Positions 22,255-32,898 of a DNA stretch of 64,000 bases are shown here, in pieces. Numbering within the stretch: the stretch's first letter is position 1; every line of letters begins with the position of its first letter. A program made the translations under genes and the position numbers. Source of the stretch: Euborellia annulipes (Eukaryota; Arthropoda; Insecta; Dermaptera; Anisolabididae). Location of the stretch: positions 1 through 64,000 of the forward strand of contig JAKCPI010009466.1 of NCBI GenBank assembly GCA_023213315.1, in the 5' to 3' direction. The notes below the pieces were generated by a model that saw nothing but the letters and a program-made list of their open reading frames with translations, made no database searches and was not told where the DNA came from.

Positions 22255-22442
22255 ATTAGAATAATACAAAGGAAGAGAGGATGTCAGCAAAACAGGCGAG
22301 CCTCCCAGAAGACGTTTCGGCTTTAAGAACTGATGATGGCATTAGGTAATTAAAGCCGAAACGTCTTCTGAGATGGAGATGTTTATTTGATAGGGGCTCT
22401 CCTGTTTGGCTGATATCCTCTTTTCCTTCGTATTAATCTAAA
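22255..22442 (+). mobile_element. Inverted-repeat (foldback) element carrying a hammerhead
   Basis: Left arm TTAGAATAATACAAAGGAAG..ACAGGCGAGCCTCCCAGAAG..CGTTTCGGCTTTAA pairs with the right arm, which has a roughly 20-bp insertion (AGATGGAGATGTTTATTTGA region). The two arms meet around the hammerhead core, so the same DNA can form either a long hairpin or the ribozyme fold. No coding capacity. Confidence 0.8.
22326..22369 (+). ncRNA. Hammerhead ribozyme candidate (intact core)
   Basis: Stem I AGAA (22326-22329) / TTCT (22366-22369); CUGANGA box CTGATGA (22330-22336); one unpaired U; stem II GGC/GCC with a 14-nt loop; GAAAC (22358-22362); GTC (22363-22365), predicted cleavage after C22365. Stem III is the two-base palindrome AC/GU, as in minimal hammerheads of Penelope-like elements and retrozymes, which act as dimers. 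Short stem I and stem II lower confidence. Confidence 0.55.
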
Positions 22443-22929
22443 ATTTAAAAATCCATACATTTGATGGATCCCTGATGCTGTGCATCGCTTGTATCGGGCG
22501 TTGGGTAGACCCTGAAAACTTCACTATGAAATGGTTATTTGGGTTGCTATCTCTTCAGAAACCAAAAATGACGGAATTTATGTAATCCATGGTTGGCTAA
22601 GAGGAGTGATTAGCACGATCACAATATATGGCTCAAAAAATTACTTCACGGATCTTATAATTGTTTGGAGATATTGAAATAGACGAGTAATTTGGAATTT
22701 TTTTTATTTCAACGAATGAATACAAACATCGACATAAATTATCTTCCTCACCGATGTTCTTGTTTTGGAGTGTGTATTAAGTTCAACAAAACCAGACTAT
22801 AAATATAAAATATATAACAACAAAAATTAAATAAATGATCATAAAATATGAAAGATAAGAGTATAAAATTTTAGTCTACTAAATTTCACTGTTTATATAT
22901 TTTATCATAGGAAAACATGTCTAAAATTT
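22443..22929. other. Intergenic stretch, no gene seen
   Basis: Moderate then AT-rich composition; no repeat ends or motifs recognised. Confidence 0.4.
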
Positions 22930-23420
22930 GAAGAAGCAACGCACCGAATGTTTCATTTGTATCTCAGATACGAATGCATGTTAATGAGCAGGGCGTCGTC
23001 TTATTTAAAAAAAAAATGCCTCCTGCTGTTGGTGACTTTGTGGTCGAATGGTTCTCCGGGTGCAAATCAAGAGAGAGAGAAATCCGGAGTCTGTAGGCGC
23101 GAATCAATGTATCCCGGGGAGAGGGCGCATATCTACTTTGTAGAACACCTGTTCCCGATCCCGGAGCACAGGCTCGATTCCCGTGGGAGACATCTGTCTG
23201 CGGACACCCAGCCCAGAGAAAACCCGACCACGAATCACCACTCAACGAAACACATGTATTATGTAAACGATTGCATTGGGAGAAATGTTATTTTGACGTT
23301 TTCAAGATAGATCGCTGCGTTGCTCGAATTCGAGCTGCGACGCCGTGTTTTCCGTTACCTGTAAAATATATACGCATCTCCTCGGGGGTTTGTCTCGCTG
23401 ACAACGATAACTATATTAAG
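22930..23420 (+). other. GC-richer island with a tRNA-like B-box
   Basis: Contains CAGGCTCGATTCCCGTGGGAG (B-box-like, 23170-23189) preceded by CCCGATCCCGGAGC. A pol III head or SINE is possible, but I could not place a convincing A box, tail or TSD. ORFs of 120 and 93 codons on opposite strands share this patch and are unrecognised. Confidence 0.3.
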
Positions 23421-25569
23421 ATATTTATAGAAGAAGAAGTAAACATATTTCTTATTTATCTATTACTCACGTTAATATTTTTTTGAAGTATATTTTAATA
23501 ACTCTACATATCGAATAGATTGGATTTTTAAATTTACCCGCCAATCATAGTTTGAGTAGGTAAAATTAATGTAATCGTAAAAAAAAATCAAAATTGAACT
23601 GAAGCTGCCCCAGAATTCCTTTAAGTAGTTTTTGAAATGGTGGCTGTGTGTCTGTGGTAATTTTTTGGGTTAACGAAAACAAAAACTGTTCAATTGTTTT
23701 GAAATTTTGGATCCATAAACGAGAAGTATAAAGGCCAAGAACTGAAAAGCTTTTGGTAAACATCGGATCATAAGAGGGAGGGGGGGGGGCGGAAACTAGA
23801 ATTTCTTCCGAGTAAAATAATATATAATATTAGAATCTAAATTTGTTATAAGTATGTTAAAAAATTATTTAAATTCGATTGAAAATTTTTGGCATGTTTC
23901 AAAGTTATAGCATTTTCCGGGCATGCCCATATAAATATTTAAAAAAATACTCCAAGAATTAAACAATCCCTTCTATAAATATAATTAATATTTTTGTAGG
24001 TAAGATTTAATTTTCATATTTTTCTTCTTCATGAACATTCGAAGAAAATAGAGGCGAAATTTTACCAGCTAAAATTCCATTCTGTGGTTTGGTGTGTAAT
24101 TCTCACCTTCAAAATTGAGTTTAAATTAGAAAATATTGAATACAATTTATTTAGAAAATTTAACAAACCTCAATTTAGGAGTTTATAGGCCTACATAAAA
24201 ATTTACAAAATAGCCGAAGTTTGATTATCAAGTGGGGCTGCAAAATTAAGAGATTTGTTAAATTTTCTAAAAAATTTTCAAGTTTAATGCTTTTGCACTT
24301 AGGGATCTCAAAAGAGTTCGTGATTTCAAAATTTTTAATCAAATTCTTTAATTAATTAATTTAAATTGTTTAATTTTTTTTTAGGATGTAAGATAGAGAG
24401 CATTAAAAAAAAAATAATTCTGTCAAGCTGAAAGATCAAAAATAAATAAATAAATAAAAACAAACTTGAATCTGTTCCGTAATGCGATTTTTTTTTTATT
24501 TGAGACTGAAATATTTTTTTTTCCTTCTCTTACACGGCCATTTTGCCAGTTCTGGGTTAGAATGAAATATATTTAGATCTAAATTTGGCTAAAAAGGGAT
24601 TTTTCCTTATTACCCCACATCCACCTTTAACCCTTGATAATCTTATTGATTTAATTTATTTTTGGAGAAATTATTTAGTTTAAATATAAAAGCCTAAAAA
24701 AGGAATAAAATTTCCATTAAAAGATGAGAGAAAAAAAAATAAAATAAAATGAAGTGAATTAAATAAAATAGATAAGATGGGCCTATTCATCTTAGAAATT
24801 TATTATTTTCCCAACTGTTGAATTAGAAAATGGAAGTCGTCAGGTGGGTTCTTTTTGTCCGCACGTAATTCAGTCATTCATCCTCTAAAGGTCTTCCTAT
24901 TCTTCGTAAACTAACCACCATGAAACATATATTTGACATGATGTCATATTCACACATAAATCTGTATATTTACTGGCAGTATCAACCACTATAAGACCAC
25001 ACACATTGTTTATTGCAAACAACATCTGTTTACTATTGACTTACAGAGTATTTGGCAGGCATTGATATTTCCAATGCGTTGGTCATCCATCTTAGGACCA
25101 GGTCAAAAGAGAGAATGGCATTTTGCCCCCTGATATATGTGACCCCAACCCCAGGTCGATGGACCGATCTGAGAGTGAAGAGGATGACACTCGGAAATTA
25201 TAAACAAAAGCATTTGACGCCCTGAGGGTCCTTCAGGCCAAGAGTTTTTTTTCTCACTCTTTTTTTTCTGTTTTTGCAAATATAGGACAAGTGTTCATTT
25301 ATATAGGGTAATAATATCAGTCATCATTTCAACTTTTACTTGGGACGGGGGGGGGGGGGCAAACTTTATTTTTTCTTAAAAATAGGTAGAACATCTCAAA
25401 TTAAGACAAAAGATATTTAATTTAATTAAATTTTTTCCTAGTCATAGATATATTTTGAAATATTTTATTTAAGAATAATATAAAATTTAAAAAAATCAGA
25501 GCCCCCAAATGACACTTCTTATATCAGCACATAACAAAGAAGATAATTAAATCACAGAATTAGTATTAG
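23421..25569. other. AT-rich intergenic stretch
   Basis: No gene recognised. Holds a G-run at 23776-23789, (AAAT)n near 24443-24462, a higher-complexity pocket at 24830-25250 and a G12 run at 25348-25359. Confidence 0.45.
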
Positions 25570-25944
25570 ATTTTGAGGTCTCTGAGTCTAAAAAAATGGC
25601 TCCCGCAAAATTGTCGGTCTGTGTTCAATTTAAAGCATGAAGGAATTGAGCTACGAGGTTGAAATTTTATATTTAAGTTAGACACCCGCCTGAGGCAAAA
25701 AATAAACTTTTGGACAAAATCGGCCAAAAAGTACCAGTACTTTACTGATGTACTTTTTCAGTTTTTTTTTAAATTTTCTCAAAATTCGCTCCAACGATTT
25801 TGTTTAAAATTCATAAATCAATTATTTTTTAGATGCTCTTTAAAATGTATATTCTCATTTTGCCATTGAAATCTTCTGAAGACTACTTTACTCTTGTACT
25901 TCATAGGAAAGATAGGAGAAATGGTTTGCCTTGGTAGCAAAATA
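25570..25944 (-). mobile_element. Family X element, minus strand, truncated by another repeat
   Basis: Minus-strand blocks CCTTGGCAAACC..ATTTCTCCTATC, GAGAATATACATTTTAAAGAG, GTACATCAGTAAAGTACTGG, TAGCTCAATTCCTTCATGC and the terminal GACCTCAAAATC region are present. At the left-end side it stops at 25944, where the CGGTTTCGG repeat starts, so its left hairpin is missing. Confidence 0.75.
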
Positions 25945-25945
25945 T

Positions 25946-26225
25946 TCGAAACCGACCGAATTTTAGGTTACGGTTTTGGCTAGTTTCGACCAAAAATCCT
26001 GGTTTTCGGCTTCGGTCAAAAACCAGCCGAAACTTGAGTTTGAAAAGATAGGATGAGATTCGTATACTAAAGCGGTTACGGTTTCGGCGGAACTAAAATG
26101 AAAGCAGAAACTCGGTTTCTGCTGAAAATAATGCTCCAGACCCTGCACTAGCTTAATCAGACAATGATGTAAAAATCTTGATTCATTCTTATGCTTTACT
26201 AAAACAATTTGATTGACACGCAAAT
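25946..26225. repeat. CGGTTTCGG-rich repeat, copy 2
   Basis: Rich in TTCGAAACCGACCGAA, ACGGTTTTGGCTAGTTTCG, TTTTCGGCTTCGGTC, CAGCCGAAACTTG and TTACGGTTTCGGCGG. Same vocabulary as 13355-13725, and again abutting a minus-strand family X copy. Confidence 0.5.
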
Positions 26226-26287
26226 TTTATTAAAAAAAAACAAATTTATTTTTATTCAAATCTTTATATGGTAAAATATAATAAAAA

Positions 26288-26649
26288 AATCTGGTGTGAC
26301 TGGCGCACAGCACACAACTTTCTCTTACCCTTCGGTAAGAAAGTTGCGCACTGTGCTGGTCACACCAGATTTTTTGTGTCGAGATATATTTAGTTTCCGA
26401 TAGCACCTTAGTTTCAAACTTGGATTTTAAATGTTGACTGCTTCAAATAAACTATGGTTATTTTTCAAAATTTTAATCTCATATTTGGACATTTTATACA
26501 CAATATAGAATCGTAAATAAATACAAAATTTCATAAGAATTGGAAAAAAAAATTTTAAATGCCTAAAAAGTTCTAAAGGGGACCCCCTTTTGAATCGAAA
26601 TTAACATACAAATCCCTATAGGAAATTAACATTGTTTCTATGCGAAGAA
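26288..26649 (+). repeat. Family X-derived 362-bp tandem unit, copy 1
   Basis: Starts with the terminal hairpin (AATCTGGTGTGAC..CTTACCCTTCGGTAAG..GTCACACCAGATT), then TTTTTGTGTCGAGATATATTTAG, a stretch not found in other X copies (CACCTTAGTTTCAAACTTG, CAAAATTTCATAAGAATTGG), a palindromic AAGGGGACCCCCTTTT and CTATAGGAAATTAACATT. The hairpin arms are nearly perfect with a cUUCGg cap. Confidence 0.85.
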
Positions 26650-27004
26650 AATCTGGTGTGACTGGCGCACAGCACACAACTTTCTCTTACCCTTCGGTAA
26701 GAGAAAGTTGCGCACTGTGCTGGTCACACCAGATTTTTTGTGTCGAGATATATTTAGTTTCCCATAGCACCTTAGTTTCAAACTTGCATTTTAAATGTTG
26801 ACTGCTTCAAATAAACTATGATTATTTTTCAAAATTTTAATCTCATATTTGGACATTTTATACACAATAGAGAATCGTAAATAAATACAAAATTTCATAA
26901 GAATTGGAAAAAAAATTTTAAATGCCTAAAAGTTTCAAAGGGGACCCCCTTTTGAATCGAAATTAACATACAAATCCCTATAGGAAATTAACATTAGGCC
27001 TATG
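26650..27004 (+). repeat. Family X-derived 362-bp tandem unit, copy 2
   Basis: Repeats the preceding unit head to tail with a 362-bp offset and only a few differences, for example GGATTTTAAATG against GCATTTTAAATG and one or two lost A residues. High identity implies a recent duplication. It ends at CATTAGGCCTATGAG, where the larger array begins. Confidence 0.88.
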
Positions 27005-27011
27005 AGAGAAG

Positions 27012-27483
27012 GCGGAGAGACAGGCGATAATGTTTGCAAGTGAGAGAGAGAGAGAATATATGTTTTCTCCTAAGCAATTAAAGACACAAATAAATGGGAA
27101 TTTAAATAATAATTGATTTTTAATCTAATAAAAAGAAAAAGATTTAAATTCCGTTACCATGGCAACCATTTCTATCTTTCCTATGAAGAACAAGAGTAAA
27201 GTGGTCTTCAGAAGATTTCAACGGCAAAATGAGAATATACATTTTAAAGAGCATCTAAAAAATAATTGATTTTTGAATTTTAAAAAAATCCTTGGAGGGA
27301 ATTTTGAGAAAATCGAAAAAAACTGAAAAAGTACATCAGTAAAGTACTAGTACTTTTTGGCCGATTTTGTTCAAAAGCTTATTTTGAGCGTGTGGGAAGG
27401 TACCTAAGTTAAATATAAAATTTCAATCCGGTAGCTCAATTCCTTCATGCTAAAAATCTGTCCACACATACAGACACAGCACG

Positions 27484-27526
<43 letters not shown>

Positions 27527-27664
27527 CAATTTGCGGGACCCACTTTTTTGGACTCAGGGGACCTCAAAACATGTATATCCATCAAAATCTCGACATCGAA
27601 TTTTTGACATGATCGCAATACTTTCTCTCCTATATATTTCATATATAGGCTAAGAGAAAGTAAT
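27012..27664 (+). repeat. Family X body array, unit A
   Basis: Starts GAGAGACAGGCGATAATG. It carries the X body (GTTACCATGGCAACC, GAAGAACAAGAGTAAAGTGG, GTACATCAGTAAAGTACTAG, TAGCTCAATTCCTTCATGC), a (CA)n run at 27487-27523, CATCAAAATCTCGACATCG, and the right-terminal hairpin CTTTCTCTCCTATATATT / ATATATAGGCTAAGAGAAAG. The left-terminal hairpin is absent. Confidence 0.88.
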
Positions 27665-27682
27665 AAGGTGGAAAGGGAATTT

Positions 27683-28336
27683 AAAAAGAGTAGAGAGACA
27701 GGCGATAATGTTTGCAAGTGAGAGAGAGACATATATGTTTTCTTTGAAACAATTAAAGACACAAATAAATTTAAAAAAAATGGGAATTTAAATAATAATT
27801 GATTTTTAATCTAATAAAAAGAAAAGATTTAAATTCCGTTACCATGGCAACCATTTCTATCTTTCCTATGAAGAACAAGAGTAAAGTGGTCTTCAGAAGA
27901 TTTCAACGGCAAAATGAGAATATACATTTTAAAGAGCATCTAAAAAATAATTGATTTTTGAATTTTAAAAAAAATCCTTGGAGGGAATTTTGAGAAAATC
28001 GAAAAAACTGAAAAAGTACATCAGTAAAGTACTAGTACTTTTTGGCCGATTTTGTTCAAAAGCTTATTTTGAGCGTGTGGAAGGTACCTAAGTTAAATAT
28101 AAAATTTCAATCCGGTAGCTCAATTCCTTCATGCTAAAAATCTGTCCACACATACAGACACACGCACGCACCCACACACACACACACACACACACAGACC
28201 AATTTGCGGGACCCACTTTTTTGGACTCAGGGGACCTCAAAACATGTATATCCATCAAAATCTCGACATCGAATTTTTGACATGATCGCAATACTTTCTC
28301 TCCTATATATTTCATATATAGGCTAAGAGAAAGTAA
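27683..28336 (+). repeat. Family X body array, unit B
   Basis: Near-identical to unit A in the same orientation, offset about 680 bp, including the same CAGGCGATAATGTTTGC lead, a shorter (CA)n run (28163-28197) and the right-terminal hairpin. Confidence 0.88.
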
Positions 28337-28726
28337 AAATGGGAATTTAAATAATAATTGATTTTTAATCTAATAAAAAGAAAAAGATTTAAATTCCGTT
28401 ACCATGGCAACCATTTCTATCTTTCCTATGAAGAACAAGAGAAAGTGGTCTTCAGAAGATTTCAACGGCAAAATGAGAATATACATTTTAAAGAGCATCT
28501 AAAAAATAATTGATTTTTGAATTTAAAAAAAATCCTTGGAGGGAATTTTGAGAAAATCGAAAAAACTGAAAAAGTACATCAGTAAAGTACTAGTACTTTT
28601 TGGCCGATTTTGTTCAAAAGCTTATTTTGAGCGTGTGGGAAGGTACCTAAGTTAAATATAAAATTTCAATCCGGTAGCTCAATTCCTTCATGCTAAAAAT
28701 CTGTCCACACATACAGACACACCACG

Positions 28727-28761
<35 letters not shown>

Positions 28762-28900
28762 CAATTTGCGGGACCCACTTTTTGGACTCAGGGGACCTCA
28801 AAACATGTATATCCATCAAAATCTCGACATCGAATTTTTGACATGATCGCAATACTTTCTCTCCTATATATTTCATATATAGGCTAAGAGAAAGTAAAAA
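28337..28900 (+). repeat. Family X body array, unit C
   Basis: Third head-to-tail unit, starting directly at GGGAATTTAAATAATAATTG after the right hairpin of unit B (offset about 559 bp), with (CA)n at 28731-28758 and its own right hairpin. It lacks the CAGGCGATAATG lead, so B and C share a junction different from A and B. Confidence 0.88.
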
Positions 28901-29607
28901 GTAAAAATGAGAATTGTATTGTAGATTAGGACCAAAAATAAATTTTATTTTTCACGAAATTTTATCTAGTAATAAATTTTATAAAAGTAAATTTAGCTTA
29001 TAGGCCTATCTAGTAATAAACAGAGAAAAATAATATTTTTTGCTGAATAAAATATTTTTACTTTGCTTATTTAATTGCAATTAATTGAAGTGAAGGAGAT
29101 ATTTTCTGATTTTATGCTGGCGGAATAAATAACGATAAAAAATTTGATCCAATAAATATTAAAATACTTTTTAGTAAAATTAGTATACATATAAAATTTA
29201 TTGAATATTTTTTTTTTTTTTTTTTTATTAATAAATGATCGCGTGACAGAGAGAGTCAAGAACGAGTGAATTTTTGTTTTTATATATTAATATTTTATAG
29301 AAAAAGAAATATTTAATATTAAGAATTATCCTCTGATAAATTATGATCGTTAGGGTTAAAAAGGAAGGCTATCTTGGGGTTTTTAACATTTTCGAATGAA
29401 GAAGTAGAAAAGAGAAAACTGAGCAGTGGCGGATTAAAGTCGTCTGGGGCCTCTCGGCACTTTATGCTTGGGGACCACCCCCCCCCCCTGATATTCTATA
29501 TTCAATTATTTTTTGTTCTACCCATTATCACTACCCATTTAAAATTAGAAAAAATAAAAATAAAAGAAAATTGGCAAATTGTACTTTATTTTTAAATGGA
29601 CCTACAG
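28901..29607. other. AT-rich stretch with a hAT-like end at about 29426
   Basis: Mostly AT-rich with no gene. CAGTGGCGGATTAAAGTCG at 29426, followed by a C14 run at 29469-29482, resembles the left end of the element at 39487, but no right end was seen. Confidence 0.4.
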
Positions 29608-30215
29608 CAGTGGTTTCCAAACTTTTTGTTACAACGCCTCCCTAAAAAATATATAATCATATGACGCCTCCCACCCCTCCTCATTTTGTAAAATAATACA
29701 AAAATAAACATTTTTTAATACTAAAAAAATATAAATTTATATTAAGGAGGAGTAAAAAAAAATCCAAGACATGCAGCCAAATTATAAATATTTCTTTTAT
29801 TGTGACGTTTCGGCCACTGGTTTAGGCCATCTTCAAAGCCGGAGGTGAGAATAAATGAAATTTTAATTTTCATTCAAAGTTTTCATTAATTTTCATTCAA
29901 AATTTCATTTATTCTCACTTCTGCTCTGAAGATGGCCTAAACCAGTGGCCGAAACGTCACAATAAAAGAAATAATTTTGGCTGTGTCTTGGAATTTTTTT
30001 TTTTGACTCCGCCTTAATAATACTTCCATCCACAAAGACATACCTCACAATAAATTTATAAAATATAAAAATATATATATTTTTTTTTAATTTATTCCTA
30101 TTTATAAAACTAGCAATCATTTGGAAAATTGCTCGCTGTGGTTATCATTCGCGCCTCCCCTTAGACTAGTCTGCGCCTCCCTAGGGAGGCGCGCCTCACA
30201 CTTTGGAAAACGCTG
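29608..30215 (-). mobile_element. hAT-type element with nested foldback
   Basis: Plus-strand ends CAGTGGTTTCCAAACTTT and CTTTGGAAAACGCTG form hAT-type inverted repeats. Flanks ACCTACAG (29600-29607) and ATCTACAG (30216-30223) differ at one base. Subterminal GGAGGCG words and GACTAGTCTAAGGGGAGGCG on the minus strand match the element at 50585-51000, which lies in the opposite orientation. Confidence 0.88.
29739..30020. mobile_element. Foldback with hammerhead-like cores in both arms
   Basis: Two arms of about 130 bp in inverse orientation (AAGGAGGAGTAAAAAAAAATCC..GACGTTTCGGCCACTGG and its complement) sit inside the hAT element. The right arm, plus strand, carries CTGAAGA (29926-29932), stem II GGCC/GGCC, GAAAC and GTC (29956-29958). 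The left arm carries the minus-strand counterpart with the first box changed to TTGAAGA. Stem I pairing is poor, so activity is doubtful. Confidence 0.75.
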
Positions 30216-30267
30216 ATCTACAGGTTATTTTTATTGTAAATTTTACAAAAAAAAATATTTCTAAATT

Positions 30268-30563
30268 GTAGTAAGGATGAAAGAAAAGAGCGATTGCAGC
30301 TAGGTTTATTTCGTTTAATAATCACTTCAAGCCGACGTTTCGGTCAGATTGAATTCAATCTAACCTTGACTCGCATAGCCTATTGGTCCTTATGAAATGG
30401 CAAAAAATAAGTTATACGATTGTGCCATTCGACATTTTGGGGAATTTTGTTGACACGCTTCAGCCCTGATGATGGTCGTATATCTGACCGAAACGTCGGC
30501 TTGAAGTGATTATTAAACGAAATAAACCTAGCTGCAATCGCTCTTTTCTTTCTTCCTTACTAC
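30268..30563 (+). mobile_element. Foldback (retrozyme-like) element with hammerhead
   Basis: Arms of about 85 bp (GTAGTAAGGATGAAAGAAAAG..CAGCTAGGTTTATTTCG..CTTCAAGCCGACG) face each other across about 120 bp. The right arm's inner end forms an intact hammerhead; the left arm holds a decayed reverse copy. No ORF. Short size, inverted arms and ribozyme fit a non-autonomous element related to Penelope-like elements or retrozymes, but the class is inferred. Confidence 0.8.
30458..30506 (+). ncRNA. Hammerhead ribozyme, type I-like, best copy
   Basis: Stem I CTTCAGCC (30458-30465) pairs with GGCTTGAAG (30498-30506), one bulged base; CTGATGA (30466-30472); unpaired U; stem II GGTC/GACC (30474-30477, 30486-30489) with an 8-nt loop; GAAAC (30490-30494); GTC (30495-30497), predicted cleavage after C30497. 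Stem III is the palindrome AC/GU, expected to work as a dimer. All invariant core positions are present; the extra U before stem II is the one oddity. Confidence 0.75.
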
Positions 30564-32745
30564 AAGATCTACTCAGCTATCCACCTCACTCTAATATTTC
30601 TAAATTTCAACAGAAGGCTGAAACGTTACTAACAAGTGATTTTATAATCCTGCCTCCCTCCTTTATTTTGGACTCTAAGAGGGTCCAAGGGGCGTAGCTC
30701 CCGGCCAGTGGACCAGCCCGCCTCCGGCGTCCACTGTTTTTTTTTTTTTTATAAATGACTACTTTTTGGAACGCCTATATCTCATTAGATATATTAAGTT
30801 GAAATTAACTATGTCTTTTTTATCATTTAAAAAAATAATTATATAAAGACATCATGAGCTTGTAAAATAATATTTAATTTTGTATCTTTGATAAAATAAT
30901 AATAAACCTGCATATGGGAAGAAAGATCAGAGAGGGACGTAAAAATAGAAATAAAATAATAAAAAACGAGTAAAATTGGATTTGAAATTTACTTAATTTT
31001 AATTCCATGTTTTGATAACAAACGGAATTCTCTGACTCAAATTAAAAGGAATAGTAAAATAATTTTATTAGAATATTTATCTTTTTTCTCTCTATTATCA
31101 CATGAAAGTCAAATTCTTGGCCCCATAAAAGGTTTAAAAACGAACAGGTTAAATAAAATAAGATAGAGAGAGAGCTAATTAGTGTGAGATCATTAAGAAC
31201 GCGGAGGAAAACTACGTAATCTATATATTAAAGCTAAAAACATGTAAATAAAAGATTTTTATATTTTTCCAATTCCCTTGAATTGAAATGAGATTAGTTT
31301 GAGGATTCAGATTGTAAATCAGGCTTATTTGTGTCTTTAACTAATCACATTAATAAATAAAAAGATTGACCGTAAAAATAAATTTTATTGATATTTTTAT
31401 TTAATTATCTTGCTCTATTCAGGTATGAATGTCAATAAGTGTCATCAATTTAAACATTCATTCATTAATGAATAAAGATGAATCTTAAATACATTCAGAA
31501 ATTGAAAAAAATTTTTATTTATTATAATCTAAAAAAATATATAATATGAAATAGATATAATATAACTAAATGATCCCTTGGGGATTTAATTAATCATCAC
31601 CGCAACATTAAAATTCAAGAACATATAAAAATTTTTTTGCCTGTTGAGAATTAAATTAGAAAATCATCTTTTTATTAGGTGAAAATGAAAAAAAGGGGAA
31701 TTCTAATTAATCAGTCAAATGGAAAATTATTTTTTGGTTATTAAGTATTTTTTTTTTTTACATAAAAAGAAATCAAAACTCGAAGTTTTCTTAGCGGAGA
31801 ATAAAAGAAAACATATTTATTAATTATTTTATTAGCTTTTTTGCACTAATTTCAACTCAAACCTCATTAATCTCATTTCAAGTCAGAAAATACAATTATA
31901 AGAAAGGGATGGTGCCCCAGTAACTAATCACCACATTTCTAATAAAATTTTCTTGTGTTATACTATAACTATCTAATAAAAAATTAGATAAAAAAATAAA
32001 ATAAAACTCTTTTGGGCTTTAGGTGAGTCCAAAATAAAATTAAAATTTTCTTGAAGAAAAATTTGCATTTAACAAAACTAAAATTTTTTTTTTAATCACT
32101 TCCAAAACTAAATACGCATAAAAAATAGAACATTGGTTAAAATGATGGTGAAAAAAATATAGGCTAATAAAAAAAACTTAAAAAAAAAAAAAAAAAATAT
32201 AGACCTATGCTTTTATTTAAATTTAACTAAAAAGAGAGAAATAATTTAATTGATTTTGCTAAAATTTGAATTTGAAAAATTTATAAACCATTTGTTTATT
32301 TATATTTTGTATTTTCTTTTTGTTTGGGGCCGTAGTTTGCGAGTTGTACGCAATTCAATTTGCAAAGTTTTTATTTTTTATAACATGTATTAAATCGGGC
32401 TCAAGAAACGGCGAGTGGAGGGGAAGTGGCGCCTGCACCTCCCCTCCAGGCATTGTCGCTGGCCGGCGAGAGATGCAGCTATTCTTGGAAATAACTATTA
32501 AACCCTTTTTCCAAGAAATTATTTTATTATCTCTATCGCAAATCTATCGTCTAAATAAAGTGATGCATTACACCCAGAGAGAATGATTTCACTTGTTGTT
32601 AAGTAACAATAAATAATGCTCTCTCTTGGATGGGAGAGACAAATAAATAATAGTAAAAAAAAGTATCGTATTTATTATTTACTATTTTATGGCCATATTA
32701 ATTATTCTCTTTTCAATATTCCTTAGATCTCACTCTATTTAAAAA
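30564..32745. other. AT-rich intergenic stretch
   Basis: Very AT-rich, with a small GC patch 30680-30740 (GGGGCGTAGCTCCCG, hAT-end-like) next to a T17 run and another at 32395-32475 (GGGGAAGTGGCGCC..CTGGCCGGCGAG). An 88-codon ORF at 32320-32586 covers the latter and is unrecognised. No gene called. Confidence 0.45.
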
Positions 32746-32898
32746 AAATCTGGTGTGACTGGTCGCACAGCTGCCAACTTTCTCTTACCTTCTGTAATCG
32801 AAAGTTGTGTTCTGTGCTTGTCACACCAGACTTTTTGTGTCGAGATATATTTAGTTTCCGCCGATATATTAGAATTCAAGTTATAAAATTTATAAGGG
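32746..32898 (+). mobile_element. Family X, left end fragment
   Basis: Terminal hairpin (AATCTGGTGTGACTGGTCG..TTACCTTCTGTAATCG..GCTTGTCACACCAGACT) followed by GTGTCGAGATATATTTAGTTTCCGCCGATATATTAG, then loss of similarity. The loop TTCT replaces the usual TTCG. Confidence 0.75.

Noticed and set aside
27445..28887. Repeated ORFs with Cys-Val or Thr-His runs and a shared QKFDVEILMD segment
   Set aside because: They translate the CA repeat and body of family X. Another copy (56.4 kb) breaks the frame, so there is no good sign of coding constraint.
27012..28900. CRISPR-like array
   Set aside because: Three repeats of 560-690 bp with CA microsatellites in eukaryotic DNA; no short regular repeats and spacers.
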